A DNA stretch of 64,000 nucleotides from Viridibacillus sp050279675 (GCF_050279675.1 NZ_JBNNUK010000006.1:124001-188000); one strand, 5' to 3'. Positions 43,030 to 52,787 are shown, counted from the first letter of the stretch. Program-made: numbers and translations. The notes: generated by a model not told the origin, from the letters alone.

Positions 43030-44319
43030 TTATTCTCCCCAAACGTCTACAAGGACATTTGTTTGATCACGGTCTGGACCTACTGAGAATGTAGCAATTT
43101 GAATGCCAGCTAGTTCACTTACGCGCTCAACATAGCGACGAGCGTTCACTGGTAATTCTTCTAGCGTTCTGCAGCCTGTAATGTCCTCAGCCCAACCTGG
43201 TAGTTCTTCATATACCGGCTCACATTGTTCAATAATGTGAAGGTTAGCAGGGTATTCTGTGATTGTTTGACCTTTGTATTTATAAGCTGTACAGATTTTA
43301 ACCGTTTCAAGACCTGATAATACATCAATTGAGTTTAACGATAAATCTGTAATTCCACTTACGCGACGTGAATGACGCACTACTACGCTATCAAACCAAC
43401 CAACACGACGTGGACGACCTGTAGTTGTACCATATTCGCGACCAACTTCACGGATTTGGTTACCTACTTCATCAAATAATTCAGTTGGGAATGGTCCGTC
43501 ACCAACACGAGATGTATAGGCTTTACAAACTCCTATTACACGCATTTCTCTAGATGGTCCAACTCCTGCACCAATTGCCACTCCACCTGCTACTGGGTTT
43601 GAAGAAGTTACGTATGGGTATGTTCCTTGATCGACATCAAGCATAACGCCTTGTGCGCCTTCAAATAATACGCGACCACCTTCATCAAGAACATCATTCA
43701 AGATTTTTGAAGTATCAGTTACATATTTAGCAATTTCCTGACCATAGCCATAGTATTCCTCAAAAATGTCTTCAAAATTTAACCCTTCTGTTTCATAGAA
43801 CTTTTCAAAAAGGCGATTTTTAAGAGCTAAGTTTTCACGAAGTTTTTGTTCAAATACTTCACGATCTAATAAGTCCGCCATACGGATACCGATACGGGCT
43901 ACTTTATCTTGATAGCAAGGTCCGATACCTTTAGCAGTTGTCCCAATTTTGTTGTCGCCACGACTTTCTTCATCAACAATATCTTGTTTAATATGATAAG
44001 GAAGAATAACGTGTGCACGGTTCGAGATACGAAGATTTTCAGTACTTACTCCTCTTTCTTGTAAGCCTTTTAATTCCGTTACAATGGATTTAGGGTTTAC
44101 AACTAATCCGTTACCGATTACTGAAATCTTATCTTGATAAAAAATACCTGATGGGATTAAGTGCAACTTGTAAGTTTCACCATCAAATTTAATTGTATGT
44201 CCTGCATTATCTCCACCTGCATAACGAGCAATCGCTTCTGCTTTTTTAGATAGGAAGTCGGTAATTTTACCTTTACCTTCATCTCCCCATTGAGTTCCTA
44301 CTACTACTACTGATGTCAT
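43030..44319 (-). CDS. purA: adenylosuccinate synthetase (429 aa)
   Basis: PurA converts IMP, aspartate and GTP to adenylosuccinate, the first step to AMP. Motifs include GTQWGDEGKGK at the N-terminus, GDNAGHT, GTTAKGIGPCY, FEGAQGVMLD, VTSSNPVAGG and TTTGRPRRVGW. The frame is open to 44364, but the ATG at 44319 lies 6 bases after GGAGGT and gives the family start MTSVVVVGTQWGDEG. Confidence 0.97.
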   Translation of the reverse strand: MTSVVVVGTQWGDEGKGKITDFLSKKAEAIARYAGGDNAGHTIKFDGETYKLHLIPSGIFYQDKISVIGNGLVVNPKSIVTELKGLQERGVSTENLRISNRAHVILPYHIKQDIVDEESRGDNKIGTTAKGIGPCYQDKVARIGIRMADLLDREVFEQKLRENLALKNRLFEKFYETEGLNFEDIFEEYYGYGQEIAKYVTDTSKILNDVLDEGGRVLFEGAQGVMLDVDQGTYPYVTSSNPVAGGVAIGAGVGPSREMRVIGVCKAYTSRVGDGPFPTELFDEVGNQIREVGREYGTTTGRPRRVGWFDSVVVRHSRRVSGITDLSLNSIDVLSGLETVKICTAYKYKGQTITEYPANLHIIEQCEPVYEELPGWAEDITGCRTLEELPVNARRYVERVSELAGIQIATFSVGPDRDQTNVLVDVWGE

Positions 44320-44411
44320 ACCAGCACCTCCGTCAGACGCTTTCAAGCATCCTGAATCAAACAACGCTTATTGTATCAACTGAAAAGACAATAGTCAATT
44401 AAAAACAAACA

Positions 44412-44458
44412 AAAACACGAACGCACTATGATGTATAGTAATTCAACGTTCGTGTTTT
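44412..44458 (-). terminator. terminator of the yybS-gdpP-rplI-dnaB operon
   Basis: A perfect 12-bp stem (AAAACACGAACG/CGTTCGTGTTTT) with a 23-base loop, next to the dnaB stop. Confidence 0.75.
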
Positions 44459-44465
44459 ATATACT

Positions 44466-45824
44466 CTAGTATCCTCCAGCTGGTTCATGCTGCGACCAAT
44501 CGACACTAACAAATTTGTTATGTTCTTTAACGAACGCAAGCTTAACCGTATCTGTTGGACCATTACGTTGCTTCGCTACAATAATTTCAATCGTATTAGC
44601 ATCTTCCGTTTCTTTATCGTAGTAATCTTCACGATATAGGAAAGAAACGATATCGGCATCTTGCTCAATACTTCCGGATTCACGTAAATCACTCATCATT
44701 GGTCGTTTATCTTGACGTTGTTCAACGCCACGTGACAACTGAGATAAAGCAATAACAGGCACTTCTAATTCACGTGCTAATGCTTTTAGTGAGCGTGAGA
44801 TTTCGGATACTTCTTGTTGGCGGTTTTCGCGCCCGCTACCACTGCCTTGAATAAGCTGCAAATAGTCAATTAAAATCATACCAAGCCCATGTTCTTGTTT
44901 TAAACGGCGACATTTTGCCCGTATTTCATTAATACGTACACCTGGTGTATCGTCAATGAAAATGCCAGCCTTAGATAAACTGCCCATTGCCATTGTTAGT
45001 TTGCGCCAATCTTCAACATTTAACGCACCAGTTCGTAATACTTGTGCATCAATGTTACCTTCTGCACATATCATACGCATAACGAGCTGTTCTGCACCCA
45101 TCTCAAGTGAGAAGATAGCAACGTTTTCAGACGTTTTTGTTCCTACGTTTTGGGCAACATTTAAAGCAAATGCTGTTTTTCCAACTGAAGGTCGTGCCGC
45201 TACAATGATTAAATCCCCTCGTTGGAATCCCGCAGTTAGGCGGTCCAAATCACGGAACCCAGTAGGGATACCAGTTACATCTCCTTTTCGATGTTGTAAC
45301 TGCTCAATGTTTTCATATGTTTGGACAAGTACATCCTTCACAGGCTTAAAGTCGCCTGCGTTTTTGCGGCTTGCCACTTCCATCATTTTACGTTCAGCTT
45401 CCGCTAAAAGTGCATCTACTTCATCTTCACGTGTATAACCATCTTCTACAATTTTCGTTGCTACTCTAATTAAGCGGCGTAGTAAAGCCTTCTCTGAAAC
45501 GATTTGTGCATAATAAGCGACATTGGCTGCTGTTGGTACAGCATTGGCAAGTTCTGTTAAATAAGAAATGCCTCCTATGTCTTCTAGCTCATTATGATTG
45601 GAAAGTTCCTCTGTCACTGTAACGACGTCTATTGCTTTACCTTGATCGCTTAGACGCAACATCGTCGAGAAGATTTTAACATGCGCAGATCTATAGAAAT
45701 CATCTTCAAGAAGAATTTCTGAAGCCGTTATGAGTGATTGTGGTTCAAGAAAAATGGCTCCTATGACAGATTGTTCAGCTTCAAGATTATGAGGCGGAAC
45801 GCGTTCCAATAATGGATCGTTCAT
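44466..45824 (-). CDS. dnaB: replicative DNA helicase (452 aa)
   Basis: This is the hexameric replicative helicase, named dnaC in Bacillus subtilis. It has the N-terminal domain (PPHNLEAEQSVIGAIFLEP) and the RecA-like C-terminal domain with Walker A ARPSVGKTAFALNVA, Walker B MILIDYLQLI, SEISRSLKALARELEVPVIALSQLSR and DLRESGSIEQDAD. AAGGAGAG precedes the ATG. It is last in the operon with rplI, gdpP and yybS. Confidence 0.97.
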   Translation of the reverse strand: MNDPLLERVPPHNLEAEQSVIGAIFLEPQSLITASEILLEDDFYRSAHVKIFSTMLRLSDQGKAIDVVTVTEELSNHNELEDIGGISYLTELANAVPTAANVAYYAQIVSEKALLRRLIRVATKIVEDGYTREDEVDALLAEAERKMMEVASRKNAGDFKPVKDVLVQTYENIEQLQHRKGDVTGIPTGFRDLDRLTAGFQRGDLIIVAARPSVGKTAFALNVAQNVGTKTSENVAIFSLEMGAEQLVMRMICAEGNIDAQVLRTGALNVEDWRKLTMAMGSLSKAGIFIDDTPGVRINEIRAKCRRLKQEHGLGMILIDYLQLIQGSGSGRENRQQEVSEISRSLKALARELEVPVIALSQLSRGVEQRQDKRPMMSDLRESGSIEQDADIVSFLYREDYYDKETEDANTIEIIVAKQRNGPTDTVKLAFVKEHNKFVSVDWSQHEPAGGY

Positions 45825-45836
45825 ATATGTCTCTCC

Positions 45837-46286
45837 TTACGCTTCTTCTGTAACATGTACTTTCAGCGTAGCTGTCACTTCATGATGTAGCTTCACTGGT
45901 ACGTTTGTATATCCTAGTGCACGAATAGCGTCTGCTAATTCCATTTTACGTTTATCAATTTTAATACCATGTTGTTTATTTAAACCATCTGCAATTTGTT
46001 TTGTAGTCACCGCACCAAATAAGCGGCCACCTTCACCTGATTTTGCTTTTAGAATAACCGTTAACTCTTCAATTTTTGCTTTTAAATCTTTTGCAGCAGC
46101 TAATTCAGCAGCAGCATCTTTTGCAGCTTTTTTCTTTTGCCCATCTAATTGGCTAATTGCTGCTTGGTTTGCCTCAACAGCTAGATTGTTTTTTAATAAG
46201 AAGTTATGTGCATAACCATCAGCTACATTTTTGATTTCACCTTTTTTGCCTTTACCTTTAACGTCTTTTAAGAATACTACTTTCAT
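45837..46286 (-). CDS. rplI: 50S ribosomal protein L9 (149 aa)
   Basis: The N-terminal rRNA-binding domain (MKVVFLKDVKGKGKKGEI, NVADGYAHNFLLKNNLA), a long connecting helix and the C-terminal domain (LFGAVTTKQIADGLNKQ) are all of normal length. Its start overlaps the gdpP stop by 4 bases, so they are coupled. Confidence 0.98.
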   Translation of the reverse strand: MKVVFLKDVKGKGKKGEIKNVADGYAHNFLLKNNLAVEANQAAISQLDGQKKKAAKDAAAELAAAKDLKAKIEELTVILKAKSGEGGRLFGAVTTKQIADGLNKQHGIKIDKRKMELADAIRALGYTNVPVKLHHEVTATLKVHVTEEA

Positions 46287-48259
46287 GATTCCGAACTCCC
46301 TTCTAATACAACCTCTATTGCTTCTTTTAACATGCTAATAGCCCCATCGATTGTTGCTACGTCTAATTGACATGCGGCATTCGTTAAGTGTCCACCACCA
46401 CCAAGCTCTTCCATTACAAGTTGGACGTTAATCTCTCCTAGTGAACGGGCACTTATACCAATGACTCCATCATGACGATGTGCGACTACAAATGATGCAG
46501 AAATATCTTTCATTGTTAATAATATATCTGCTGTTTGTGCAAGTAATACCGAGTTATAAATCTTATCATTATCCCCACGAGCTATAGCTAGCCCTTGATG
46601 TACAAACTCCGCTGTTTGAACTATTTTAGAACGTTCAATATACGTATTGATATCTTCCTTCAATATACGTTGTACTAAGATTGTATCTGCACCGTTCGTA
46701 CGTAAATACGACGCTGCTTCAAACGTACGCGCTCCAGTACGTAGAGTAAAACTTTTGGTATCGACAATAATGCCTGCTAGAAGAGCTGTTGCCTCTAACA
46801 TTGTTATTTTATCATTTTTTGGCTGATACTCTAATAATTCTGTTACAAGCTCTGCTGTCGAAGACGCGTAAGGTTCCATATAGACAAGCATTGGATTTTT
46901 TACAAACTCTTCACCACGTCGATGGTGGTCAATTACGACGACCTTTTCAGCCTTATTTATTAATTTCTCTTCAATAGTCATCGATGGCTTATGTGTATCA
47001 ACAACGACTAATAATGACTTATCGGTAATTTTTGATAATGCTTCCTCTGGAGTAATAAATCGATCATAGAGGTCTGATTTTTCCTTGACCACATTCATTA
47101 AGCGGACAATGCTATTATCAATTTGATCAAAATCCATAACAACATAACCATCAATCTTATTCATCTGAGCCATTTTACGAACGCCAATGGCTGCTCCTAT
47201 GGCGTCCATATCGGGCATTTTATGGCCCATTACGAAGACTTGATCACTATCCTGGATTAAATCACGTAGTGCATGGGAAATAACGCGTGCACGTACTCTA
47301 GTACGTTTTTCAACTGGATTTGTTTTACCACCATAAAATTTCACTTTACCATTTGGTTGCTTGATAGCAACCTGGTCACCACCGCGCCCTAAAACAAGAT
47401 CTAAACTAGATTGCGCTAGTTCACCAAGTTCTATAAGGGATTGTGAACCAGTACCAACACCAATACTTAAAGTCAAAGATAAACTTTGTTTTGCAGTAGT
47501 TTCACGAATATCATCTAAGATAGAGAATTTCTTCTTCTCGATTTCTTGTAAAATGGATTCATTTAATATCGCTATAAACCGATCCGTCGAAATTCGTTTT
47601 ATGAAAATACCGTATTGTGTGCCCCAATTATTAATGAGCGATGTAATAAGTGAATTTGTCTGGCTACGATTTTGATCATCCATACCCTGTGTAATTTCAT
47701 CATAGTTATCAACAAAGAGCACAGCTATTACTGAACGATCTTCATAGTATAGCGTTTCAATTTCTACTTGCTCTGTTATATCAAAGAAATATAATAACCT
47801 TTCTTCGGGTTTATAAAATGCTCGATACTTACGATCTCTAAGTGTGACATTCATCTCATGCTTTTCATCATGTTTAATTAATGTATAGAGATCCTCTGAA
47901 AGCGTAAAAATCTCCTCTCCCATTAATGTATCTACATCTAAAATACCAAGCATATATGGATTCGACCATTCAATCATATATTGAGTATCAATTAAAATGA
48001 TACCAATAGGCATTTCAAGCAAGGCCTCATCCCCTACTTTTTTCATACGATATGAGAGAGTTTCAATGTGCTTTTCTGTTTCTTCATAGGTTGTTTTTTC
48101 CGTTTTCCAAGTCGTTATTAAAGCCAATACCACTACAAGACCATAAGCAATACCAATGAGCGGATTCCACATTATACATACAATAACGCTTGCTACACTA
48201 AGAAGAGACAGAATTAAAAGAGGATATCGAATTGGCCTTTTTCTAAACAAAGTACCCAT
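46283..48259 (-). CDS. gdpP: cyclic-di-AMP phosphodiesterase GdpP (658 aa)
   Basis: Two membrane helices (about 12-55) precede a PAS domain, a degenerate GGDEF domain and a DHH/DHHA1 phosphodiesterase core. In the core I see VMGHKMPDMDAIGAAIG, VVVDTHKPSM, VVVIDHHRRGEEF and GGGGHLTNAACQL. GdpP hydrolyses c-di-AMP to pApA and so affects potassium, wall and beta-lactam tolerance. It follows yybS by 13 bases. Confidence 0.96.
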   Translation of the reverse strand: MGTLFRKRPIRYPLLILSLLSVASVIVCIMWNPLIGIAYGLVVVLALITTWKTEKTTYEETEKHIETLSYRMKKVGDEALLEMPIGIILIDTQYMIEWSNPYMLGILDVDTLMGEEIFTLSEDLYTLIKHDEKHEMNVTLRDRKYRAFYKPEERLLYFFDITEQVEIETLYYEDRSVIAVLFVDNYDEITQGMDDQNRSQTNSLITSLINNWGTQYGIFIKRISTDRFIAILNESILQEIEKKKFSILDDIRETTAKQSLSLTLSIGVGTGSQSLIELGELAQSSLDLVLGRGGDQVAIKQPNGKVKFYGGKTNPVEKRTRVRARVISHALRDLIQDSDQVFVMGHKMPDMDAIGAAIGVRKMAQMNKIDGYVVMDFDQIDNSIVRLMNVVKEKSDLYDRFITPEEALSKITDKSLLVVVDTHKPSMTIEEKLINKAEKVVVIDHHRRGEEFVKNPMLVYMEPYASSTAELVTELLEYQPKNDKITMLEATALLAGIIVDTKSFTLRTGARTFEAASYLRTNGADTILVQRILKEDINTYIERSKIVQTAEFVHQGLAIARGDNDKIYNSVLLAQTADILLTMKDISASFVVAHRHDGVIGISARSLGEINVQLVMEELGGGGHLTNAACQLDVATIDGAISMLKEAIEVVLEGSSES

Positions 48260-48272
48260 AGAATTCAGCTCC

Positions 48273-49214
48273 TTATTTTCTCGGCGTTCTCGTTACAAGC
48301 GCACGAATATTAAATCCTAAATCCACAATACCAAGTAGCGTAACAAACGAATATAAAGGTAACGCTAAAATAGTACTTATTATTGCAATCCATTTAGGCC
48401 ATTCTTGCTCATGTACATAGTAGTGAATAAACGAAATCCCTTGTAACAACAGTAATGTACTAAGTATAAATGACAGATTCAAAAAAGCCATATCAGCAAA
48501 AGAGCCACTTTCAGGTTTTATAAATAATGTCACTATTAAAACTAGCATATAGTACCATAAGACCGATTTAGGCAATTGAAGGTCTTTAAATGGTGCAAAT
48601 TTTGGAACAGTTATTCCAAAACGTTTTAATAACGGTAAATTAACTGTAATGATGATAAAAGTGATCATGAATACAGACATCGTAATCATAGTCGGCATTA
48701 CCATAGTTATTAAATCAAACACCTGATCTAACTGTTCAGCAGTGAGCGCTTTAACCCCCGGCATAGTCTTAGCTAATTCATTTGATTTTTCATAGCTTTC
48801 TCTGACAATCTTCAACATAATCTTCAAACTATCTACATTGAATAACTTAACCGAGATTACATACATAATCGCCATAGATAGTAATACACTAATACCTGTA
48901 GTCATAAATAAATAAACTTTGCTTTTTTTCATACGAAGTGTATCGCCAATTAAAAATCCTGCAAGACAGAAAATAATAGCAAGTGGCAGAGACATTATAC
49001 CTGTCACGAGTATAGAGACTCCTATACTAACAACAGCTACTATCATTGAAGCTTTGCGATCATACATTGCACTATACCAAGCAATTGGAAAAGAAATAAA
49101 CCAAATTGTTACCAAAGATAATATAGGAATATATGAAGTAATCGCTAATAGGGCTGTAAATATTACGGCCATCATCGCCCCTTGTGTCAGTTGTTGCGTT
49201 TTATTTTTAGGCAT
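48273..49214 (-). CDS. yybS: YybS family DUF2232 membrane protein (313 aa)
   Basis: About eight membrane helices are spread over the protein, with the DUF2232 pattern from LTQGAMMAVIFTALLAITSYIP to the C-terminal LPLYSFVTLLGIVDLGFNIR. Function is not established; it is regularly found upstream of gdpP in Bacillales. AAGGAAGG precedes the ATG. Confidence 0.92.
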   Translation of the reverse strand: MPKNKTQQLTQGAMMAVIFTALLAITSYIPILSLVTIWFISFPIAWYSAMYDRKASMIVAVVSIGVSILVTGIMSLPLAIIFCLAGFLIGDTLRMKKSKVYLFMTTGISVLLSMAIMYVISVKLFNVDSLKIMLKIVRESYEKSNELAKTMPGVKALTAEQLDQVFDLITMVMPTMITMSVFMITFIIITVNLPLLKRFGITVPKFAPFKDLQLPKSVLWYYMLVLIVTLFIKPESGSFADMAFLNLSFILSTLLLLQGISFIHYYVHEQEWPKWIAIISTILALPLYSFVTLLGIVDLGFNIRALVTRTPRK

Positions 49215-49407
49215 CTATAACCTTCCTTTTTCCAAAAGACAATCTTTTATTTCATCTTATTATTGTACCATGTTTCATGTTCATGAACAAAAATGCGCTA
49301 GGCTATACTTTTGTGGATTGTGGGGTGTTCAATGGAGATATTTTAAGTAGTACGTTTAACGACTAATTAAGATAGATTAAATCGCTGAGGGCATAATTTT
49401 TGTAAAA

Positions 49408-49434
49408 AAAAAGACCGGTTACCCGGTCTTTAGA
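49408..49434 (-). terminator. terminator of the rpsF-ssb-rpsR operon
   Basis: An AAAGACCGG/CCGGTCTTT stem with a 4-base loop and a long T run on the minus strand. Confidence 0.85.
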
Positions 49435-49440
49435 AAGTTA

Positions 49441-49677
49441 TTATCTTTCTTCTGTGCTGAATGGAAGTAAGCCCATAATACGAGAAACTTTAATTGAAGC
49501 TGTAAGTTTACGTTGGTATTTTGCGCTAGTACCAGTTACACGGCGTGGAAGAATTTTTCCGCGCTCAGAGATGAATTTTTTCAACAAATCTACATCTTTA
49601 TAGTCGATGTGTTTGATGTTGTTAGAAGTAAAATAGCAAACTTTACGGCGTTTGCGGCCTCCTCTACGTGGTGCCAT
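49441..49677 (-). CDS. rpsR: 30S ribosomal protein S18 (78 aa)
   Basis: The basic N-terminus (MAPRRGGRKRRKVCYFTSN), then HIDYKDVDLLKKFISERGKI and RVTGTSAKYQRKL, are typical of S18, which binds S6 in the 30S platform. AAGGAGG precedes the ATG. It is last in the rpsF-ssb-rpsR operon. Confidence 0.98.
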   Translation of the reverse strand: MAPRRGGRKRRKVCYFTSNNIKHIDYKDVDLLKKFISERGKILPRRVTGTSAKYQRKLTASIKVSRIMGLLPFSTEER

Positions 49678-49732
49678 AGTATTGTCGCCTCCTTAAGTAT
49701 ATTGGTATATATTGCGTGCAATGGATTTTTAC

Positions 49733-50281
49733 TTAGAATGGTAAGTCATCTTCAGAAACTTCGATTGGACCACCATTGTTGTTAGCAAATGGATCTTCAT
49801 CTACACGCGTATAGTTTTGCTGACTAGGTGATTGATTCTGTTGATAAGATGGTTGTTGCTGATAGCTGTTTTGTTGTGGAGCTTGGCTGTACGATTGTTC
49901 ACCACCATATGATGGTTGTCCACCGTACTGTTGCTGTCCTTGCGAACGATCTCCTGCAGCACCGCGCGGCTCTAAGAACTGCACGCTATCTGCAACAACT
50001 TCAGTTGTGTAAACACGTTTACCATCTTGCCCTTCATAACTACCTGTTTGGATACGGCCTTCTATGCCTGCTAGGCTTCCTTTTTTCAAGAAGTTAGCAG
50101 TATTTTCAGCTTGTTTACGCCAAACAACACAGTTAATAAAGTCCGCTTGTTTTTCACCTTGTTGGTTAGCAAATGTTCTATTTACAGCAATTGTAAAGCG
50201 AGCAACAGCTGCGCCACTTGGTGTATAGCGAAGTTCCGGATCTTTTGTTAGTCTTCCAACTAATACGACTCGGTTAATCAT
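49733..50281 (-). CDS. ssb: single-stranded DNA-binding protein (182 aa)
   Basis: An N-terminal OB fold (MINRVVLVGRLTKDPELRYT, VARFTIAVNR, FINCVVWRKQAEN, GIEGRIQTGSYEGQDG) precedes a Gln/Ser/Tyr-rich disordered linker and the acidic protein-interaction tip EDDLPF. It protects single-stranded DNA at forks and recruits partners. Confidence 0.97.
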   Translation of the reverse strand: MINRVVLVGRLTKDPELRYTPSGAAVARFTIAVNRTFANQQGEKQADFINCVVWRKQAENTANFLKKGSLAGIEGRIQTGSYEGQDGKRVYTTEVVADSVQFLEPRGAAGDRSQGQQQYGGQPSYGGEQSYSQAPQQNSYQQQPSYQQNQSPSQQNYTRVDEDPFANNNGGPIEVSEDDLPF

Positions 50282-50323
50282 CAGAATACAACCTCCTTTA
50301 TCTGCGATTTTTATAAATTAAGA

Positions 50324-50614
50324 TTATTTTTCTTCTTCGCGAACTGCAATGTGGCGAATAATGTCTTCGCTAATGTTAGCAAGACGAGTGTATTCGTTGA
50401 TAGCTTTTGCGTCAGCGTTGATTTTCACGATTTGGTAGAAACCTTCACGGAAATCATTGATTTCGTAAGCTAAGCGGCGTTTGCCCCACTCTTTTGATTC
50501 GATGACTTCAGCGCCGTTTGAAGTTAAGATATCGTTGAAGCGTTCTACAAGAGCCTTCTTCGCATCTTCTTCAATGTTTGGGCGAATGATGTACATTAAT
50601 TCGTACTTTTTCAT
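50324..50614 (-). CDS. rpsF: 30S ribosomal protein S6 (96 aa)
   Basis: A short alpha/beta protein starting MKKYELMYIIRPNIEEDAKK, with KRRLAYEINDFREGFYQIV, typical of S6. It is first in the operon and has a promoter and structured leader upstream. GGAGGTG precedes the ATG. Confidence 0.98.
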   Translation of the reverse strand: MKKYELMYIIRPNIEEDAKKALVERFNDILTSNGAEVIESKEWGKRRLAYEINDFREGFYQIVKINADAKAINEYTRLANISEDIIRHIAVREEEK

Positions 50615-50689
50615 CTATAAGCACCTCCTTATGGACTTTGGCCCGACTAGTTGCAGTGGGCAAGGAGCAAGTAAATTTATTACTCACAT
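50615..50689 (-). promoter_or_regulatory. rpsF leader, possible S6:S18 autoregulatory element
   Basis: The roughly 75-nt leader can form a hairpin in which GCCC pairs with GGGC and ACT with AGT around a short loop, with flanking TTG/CAA pairing, ending just before the ribosome binding site. S6 and S18 bind a leader hairpin with a bulge in many bacteria to repress their own operon. The class assignment is by eye. Confidence 0.45.
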
Positions 50690-50695
50690 CAGTGA

Positions 50696-50724
50696 ATTGT
50701 AGCACATTAATTTGAATATAGCAA
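50696..50724 (-). promoter_or_regulatory. SigA promoter of the rpsF operon
   Basis: On the minus strand: TTGCTA (50719-50724), a 17-base spacer and TACAAT (50696-50701). Confidence 0.7.
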
Positions 50725-50783
50725 CCTTCATCCCTATACATTTCCAAGTCATTTCCATTATACTTAACATAGAGGTGATAAAT

Positions 50784-51335
50784 TTGATAGAACATGAAGA
50801 ACCTTCAATTATCGAGCTAGATTTAAAGAAAATAGCTTGGCAAAACATTATTATGACTTTTAGCTTAATGATCGGACTTATTCTTCTAAATGGTTGGATC
50901 CATCAAGAATTTGAACTAAATTTTTCACTTTTAAGTGTCGTATTATTTATTGTATATTATATTATTTTAATTGTGTTACATGAAATTTTTCATTTAATTG
51001 GTTTTATGATTTTTGGTAAAGTACCTTTTCACTCACTGGATTACGGTGTAAATTTGAAAATGGGTGTCGCCTATGCAACTACGAAAGAGCCAATTTGTAA
51101 TAAGGCAATGAAAAAAGCACTTCTACTACCATTTTGGACAACCGGTGTTATTCCTGCTATTTTTGGCCTCTACTTTAATAGTACGATGCTTGTTGTATTA
51201 GGAGCTTGGTTAATTGCTGGTGCTGTTGGGGATTTTGCTATGTATTTCGCACTTCGTAAATATCCAAATACATTTTGGGTAAAAGATGATCCTGATTTCC
51301 CTAGATTATATTTGTACAAAAACAAAACATATTAA
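50784..51335 (+). CDS. DUF3267 putative zincin membrane peptidase (183 aa)
   Basis: This membrane protein has four helices and an HExxH zinc-peptidase motif within a helix (VLHEIFHLIGF). A conserved FHSLDYGVNLKMGVAYATTKEP segment follows, as in DUF3267 proteins. The frame opens at 50712, but the TTG at 50784 lies 5 bases after GAGGTGA and yields IEHEEPSIIELDLKKI. The substrate is unknown. It faces ychF across a shared terminator. Confidence 0.88.
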   Translation: MIEHEEPSIIELDLKKIAWQNIIMTFSLMIGLILLNGWIHQEFELNFSLLSVVLFIVYYIILIVLHEIFHLIGFMIFGKVPFHSLDYGVNLKMGVAYATTKEPICNKAMKKALLLPFWTTGVIPAIFGLYFNSTMLVVLGAWLIAGAVGDFAMYFALRKYPNTFWVKDDPDFPRLYLYKNKTY

Positions 51336-51340
51336 AATAA

Positions 51341-51379
51341 AAAAAGACAGTGCCGGATACATCCAGCACTGTCTTTTAA
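51341..51379. terminator. bidirectional terminator between DUF3267 and ychF
   Basis: A long stem (AAAAGACAGTGC/GCACTGTCTTTT, with inner GGAT/ATCC) with A- and T-runs on both sides. Confidence 0.8.
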
Positions 51380-51386
51380 TTATATA

Positions 51387-52487
51387 TTATACGTTGAAGC
51401 GGAATAACATAACATCGCCATCTTGTACGATGTATTCTTTACCTTCTTGACGTACTTTACCTGCTTCTTTGGCTGCAGTCATTGAGCCGTATGCCATTAA
51501 ATCTTCATAAGCTACTGTTTCTGCACGGATAAATCCACGTTCAAAGTCAGAGTGGATAACACCAGCGCATTGTGGTGCTTTCATCCCTTTACGGAAAGTC
51601 CATGCACGTACTTCTTGTACACCTGCTGTGAAGTAAGTTGCTAGTCCAAGTAGATTGTAGGATGCACGAATTAATTGGTCTAAACCAGACTCTTCGATAC
51701 CTAGTTCTTCAAGGAACATTGCTTTTTCTTCATCATCAAGTTCTGCAATTTCTTCTTCGATTTTCGCACAAATAACAATTACTTCTGCACCTTCAGCTTT
51801 TGCATATTCGCGCACTTTTTGTACATATTCATTGTCGTCAGCATTGGCAACTTCATCTTCAGAAACGTTTGCTACGTATAGCATAGGTTTCACAGTCAGT
51901 AGGTGGAACCCTTTAACGATTTTAAATTCTTCTTCAGTAAACTCAATAGAGCGACCCGGTTTTTCAGCTTCAAAAGCTTCTTTTAGTTGAGCCAAAATTG
52001 GTGCTTCTACCATTGCATCTTTATCTTTTTGTTTTGCTAATTTTTCAACGCGAGACAGGCGTTTTTCAACTGCTTCTAAATCTGCAAGAATTAACTCAAG
52101 GTTAATAACTTCGATATCTTCGATTGGATCTACTTTACCTGATACATGTGTGATATTATCGTCAGCGAAACAACGAACTACTTGTGTAATTGCATCTACT
52201 TCACGAATGTGTGCTAAAAACTTGTTACCAAGACCTTCACCTTTACTAGCGCCTTTTACGATGCCAGCAATATCAGTAAATTCAAAAGCTGTTGGCACTG
52301 TTTTCTTCGGTTCTACTAATTCCGTTAATTTTTGTAGACGATTATCTGGTACTTCAACGATTCCTACGTTTGGATCAATCGTACAGAATGGGTAGTTTGC
52401 AGATTCTGCTCCTGCTTTTGTAATTGCATTAAACAATGTTGATTTACCTACGTTCGGTAAACCTACGATGCCAGCTGTTAAAGCCAT
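51387..52487 (-). CDS. ychF: ribosome-binding ATPase YchF/EngD (366 aa)
   Basis: This Obg-family P-loop protein prefers ATP. Motifs are GLPNVGKSTLFNAITKAG (G1), YPFCTIDPN, FTDIAGIVKGASKGEGLGNKFL, a helical coil and the C-terminal TGS domain (AWTFRKGMKAPQCAGVIHSD). The ATG at 52487 gives MALTAGIVGLPNVGKST and the standard 366-residue length; an upstream GTG at 52496 is too close to its Shine-Dalgarno sequence. Confidence 0.96.
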   Translation of the reverse strand: MALTAGIVGLPNVGKSTLFNAITKAGAESANYPFCTIDPNVGIVEVPDNRLQKLTELVEPKKTVPTAFEFTDIAGIVKGASKGEGLGNKFLAHIREVDAITQVVRCFADDNITHVSGKVDPIEDIEVINLELILADLEAVEKRLSRVEKLAKQKDKDAMVEAPILAQLKEAFEAEKPGRSIEFTEEEFKIVKGFHLLTVKPMLYVANVSEDEVANADDNEYVQKVREYAKAEGAEVIVICAKIEEEIAELDDEEKAMFLEELGIEESGLDQLIRASYNLLGLATYFTAGVQEVRAWTFRKGMKAPQCAGVIHSDFERGFIRAETVAYEDLMAYGSMTAAKEAGKVRQEGKEYIVQDGDVMLFRFNV

Positions 52488-52569
52488 TCTTTTCACAACC
52501 TTTCAATTTTTCATAAACAGTATTATATTTACACGACTTGTTAATTATAGAGACTCATCTAGTAAAAGT

Positions 52570-52785
52570 CTAATTTTGCTCTTCTGTTACTGGATTAGCA
52601 GGAATTAATATTTTCTTTAACTTTTTTTCAAACTCTCTTCGTGGAATCATTACGCTATGCTGACAACCTTCGCATTTAATACGAATATCTGCACCCATTC
52701 GGATAATTTTCCACTCGTTTGTTCCACAAGGATGTTGTTTTTTCATTTCTACAACGTCGCCTAGCTCAAACTTTTTTGCTTCCAT
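52570..52785 (-). CDS. DUF951 protein (71 aa)
   Basis: A small protein with the DUF951 pattern: FELGDVVEMKKQHPCGTNEW, RMGADIRIKCEGCQHSVMIPR. The CxxC and single upstream Cys suggest metal binding. Three tandem ATG codons follow AAGGAG; the third is best spaced. It is near-universal next to mscS/ychF in Bacilli; function is unknown. Confidence 0.92.
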   Translation of the reverse strand: MEAKKFELGDVVEMKKQHPCGTNEWKIIRMGADIRIKCEGCQHSVMIPRREFEKKLKKILIPANPVTEEQN

Positions 52786-52787
52786 CA

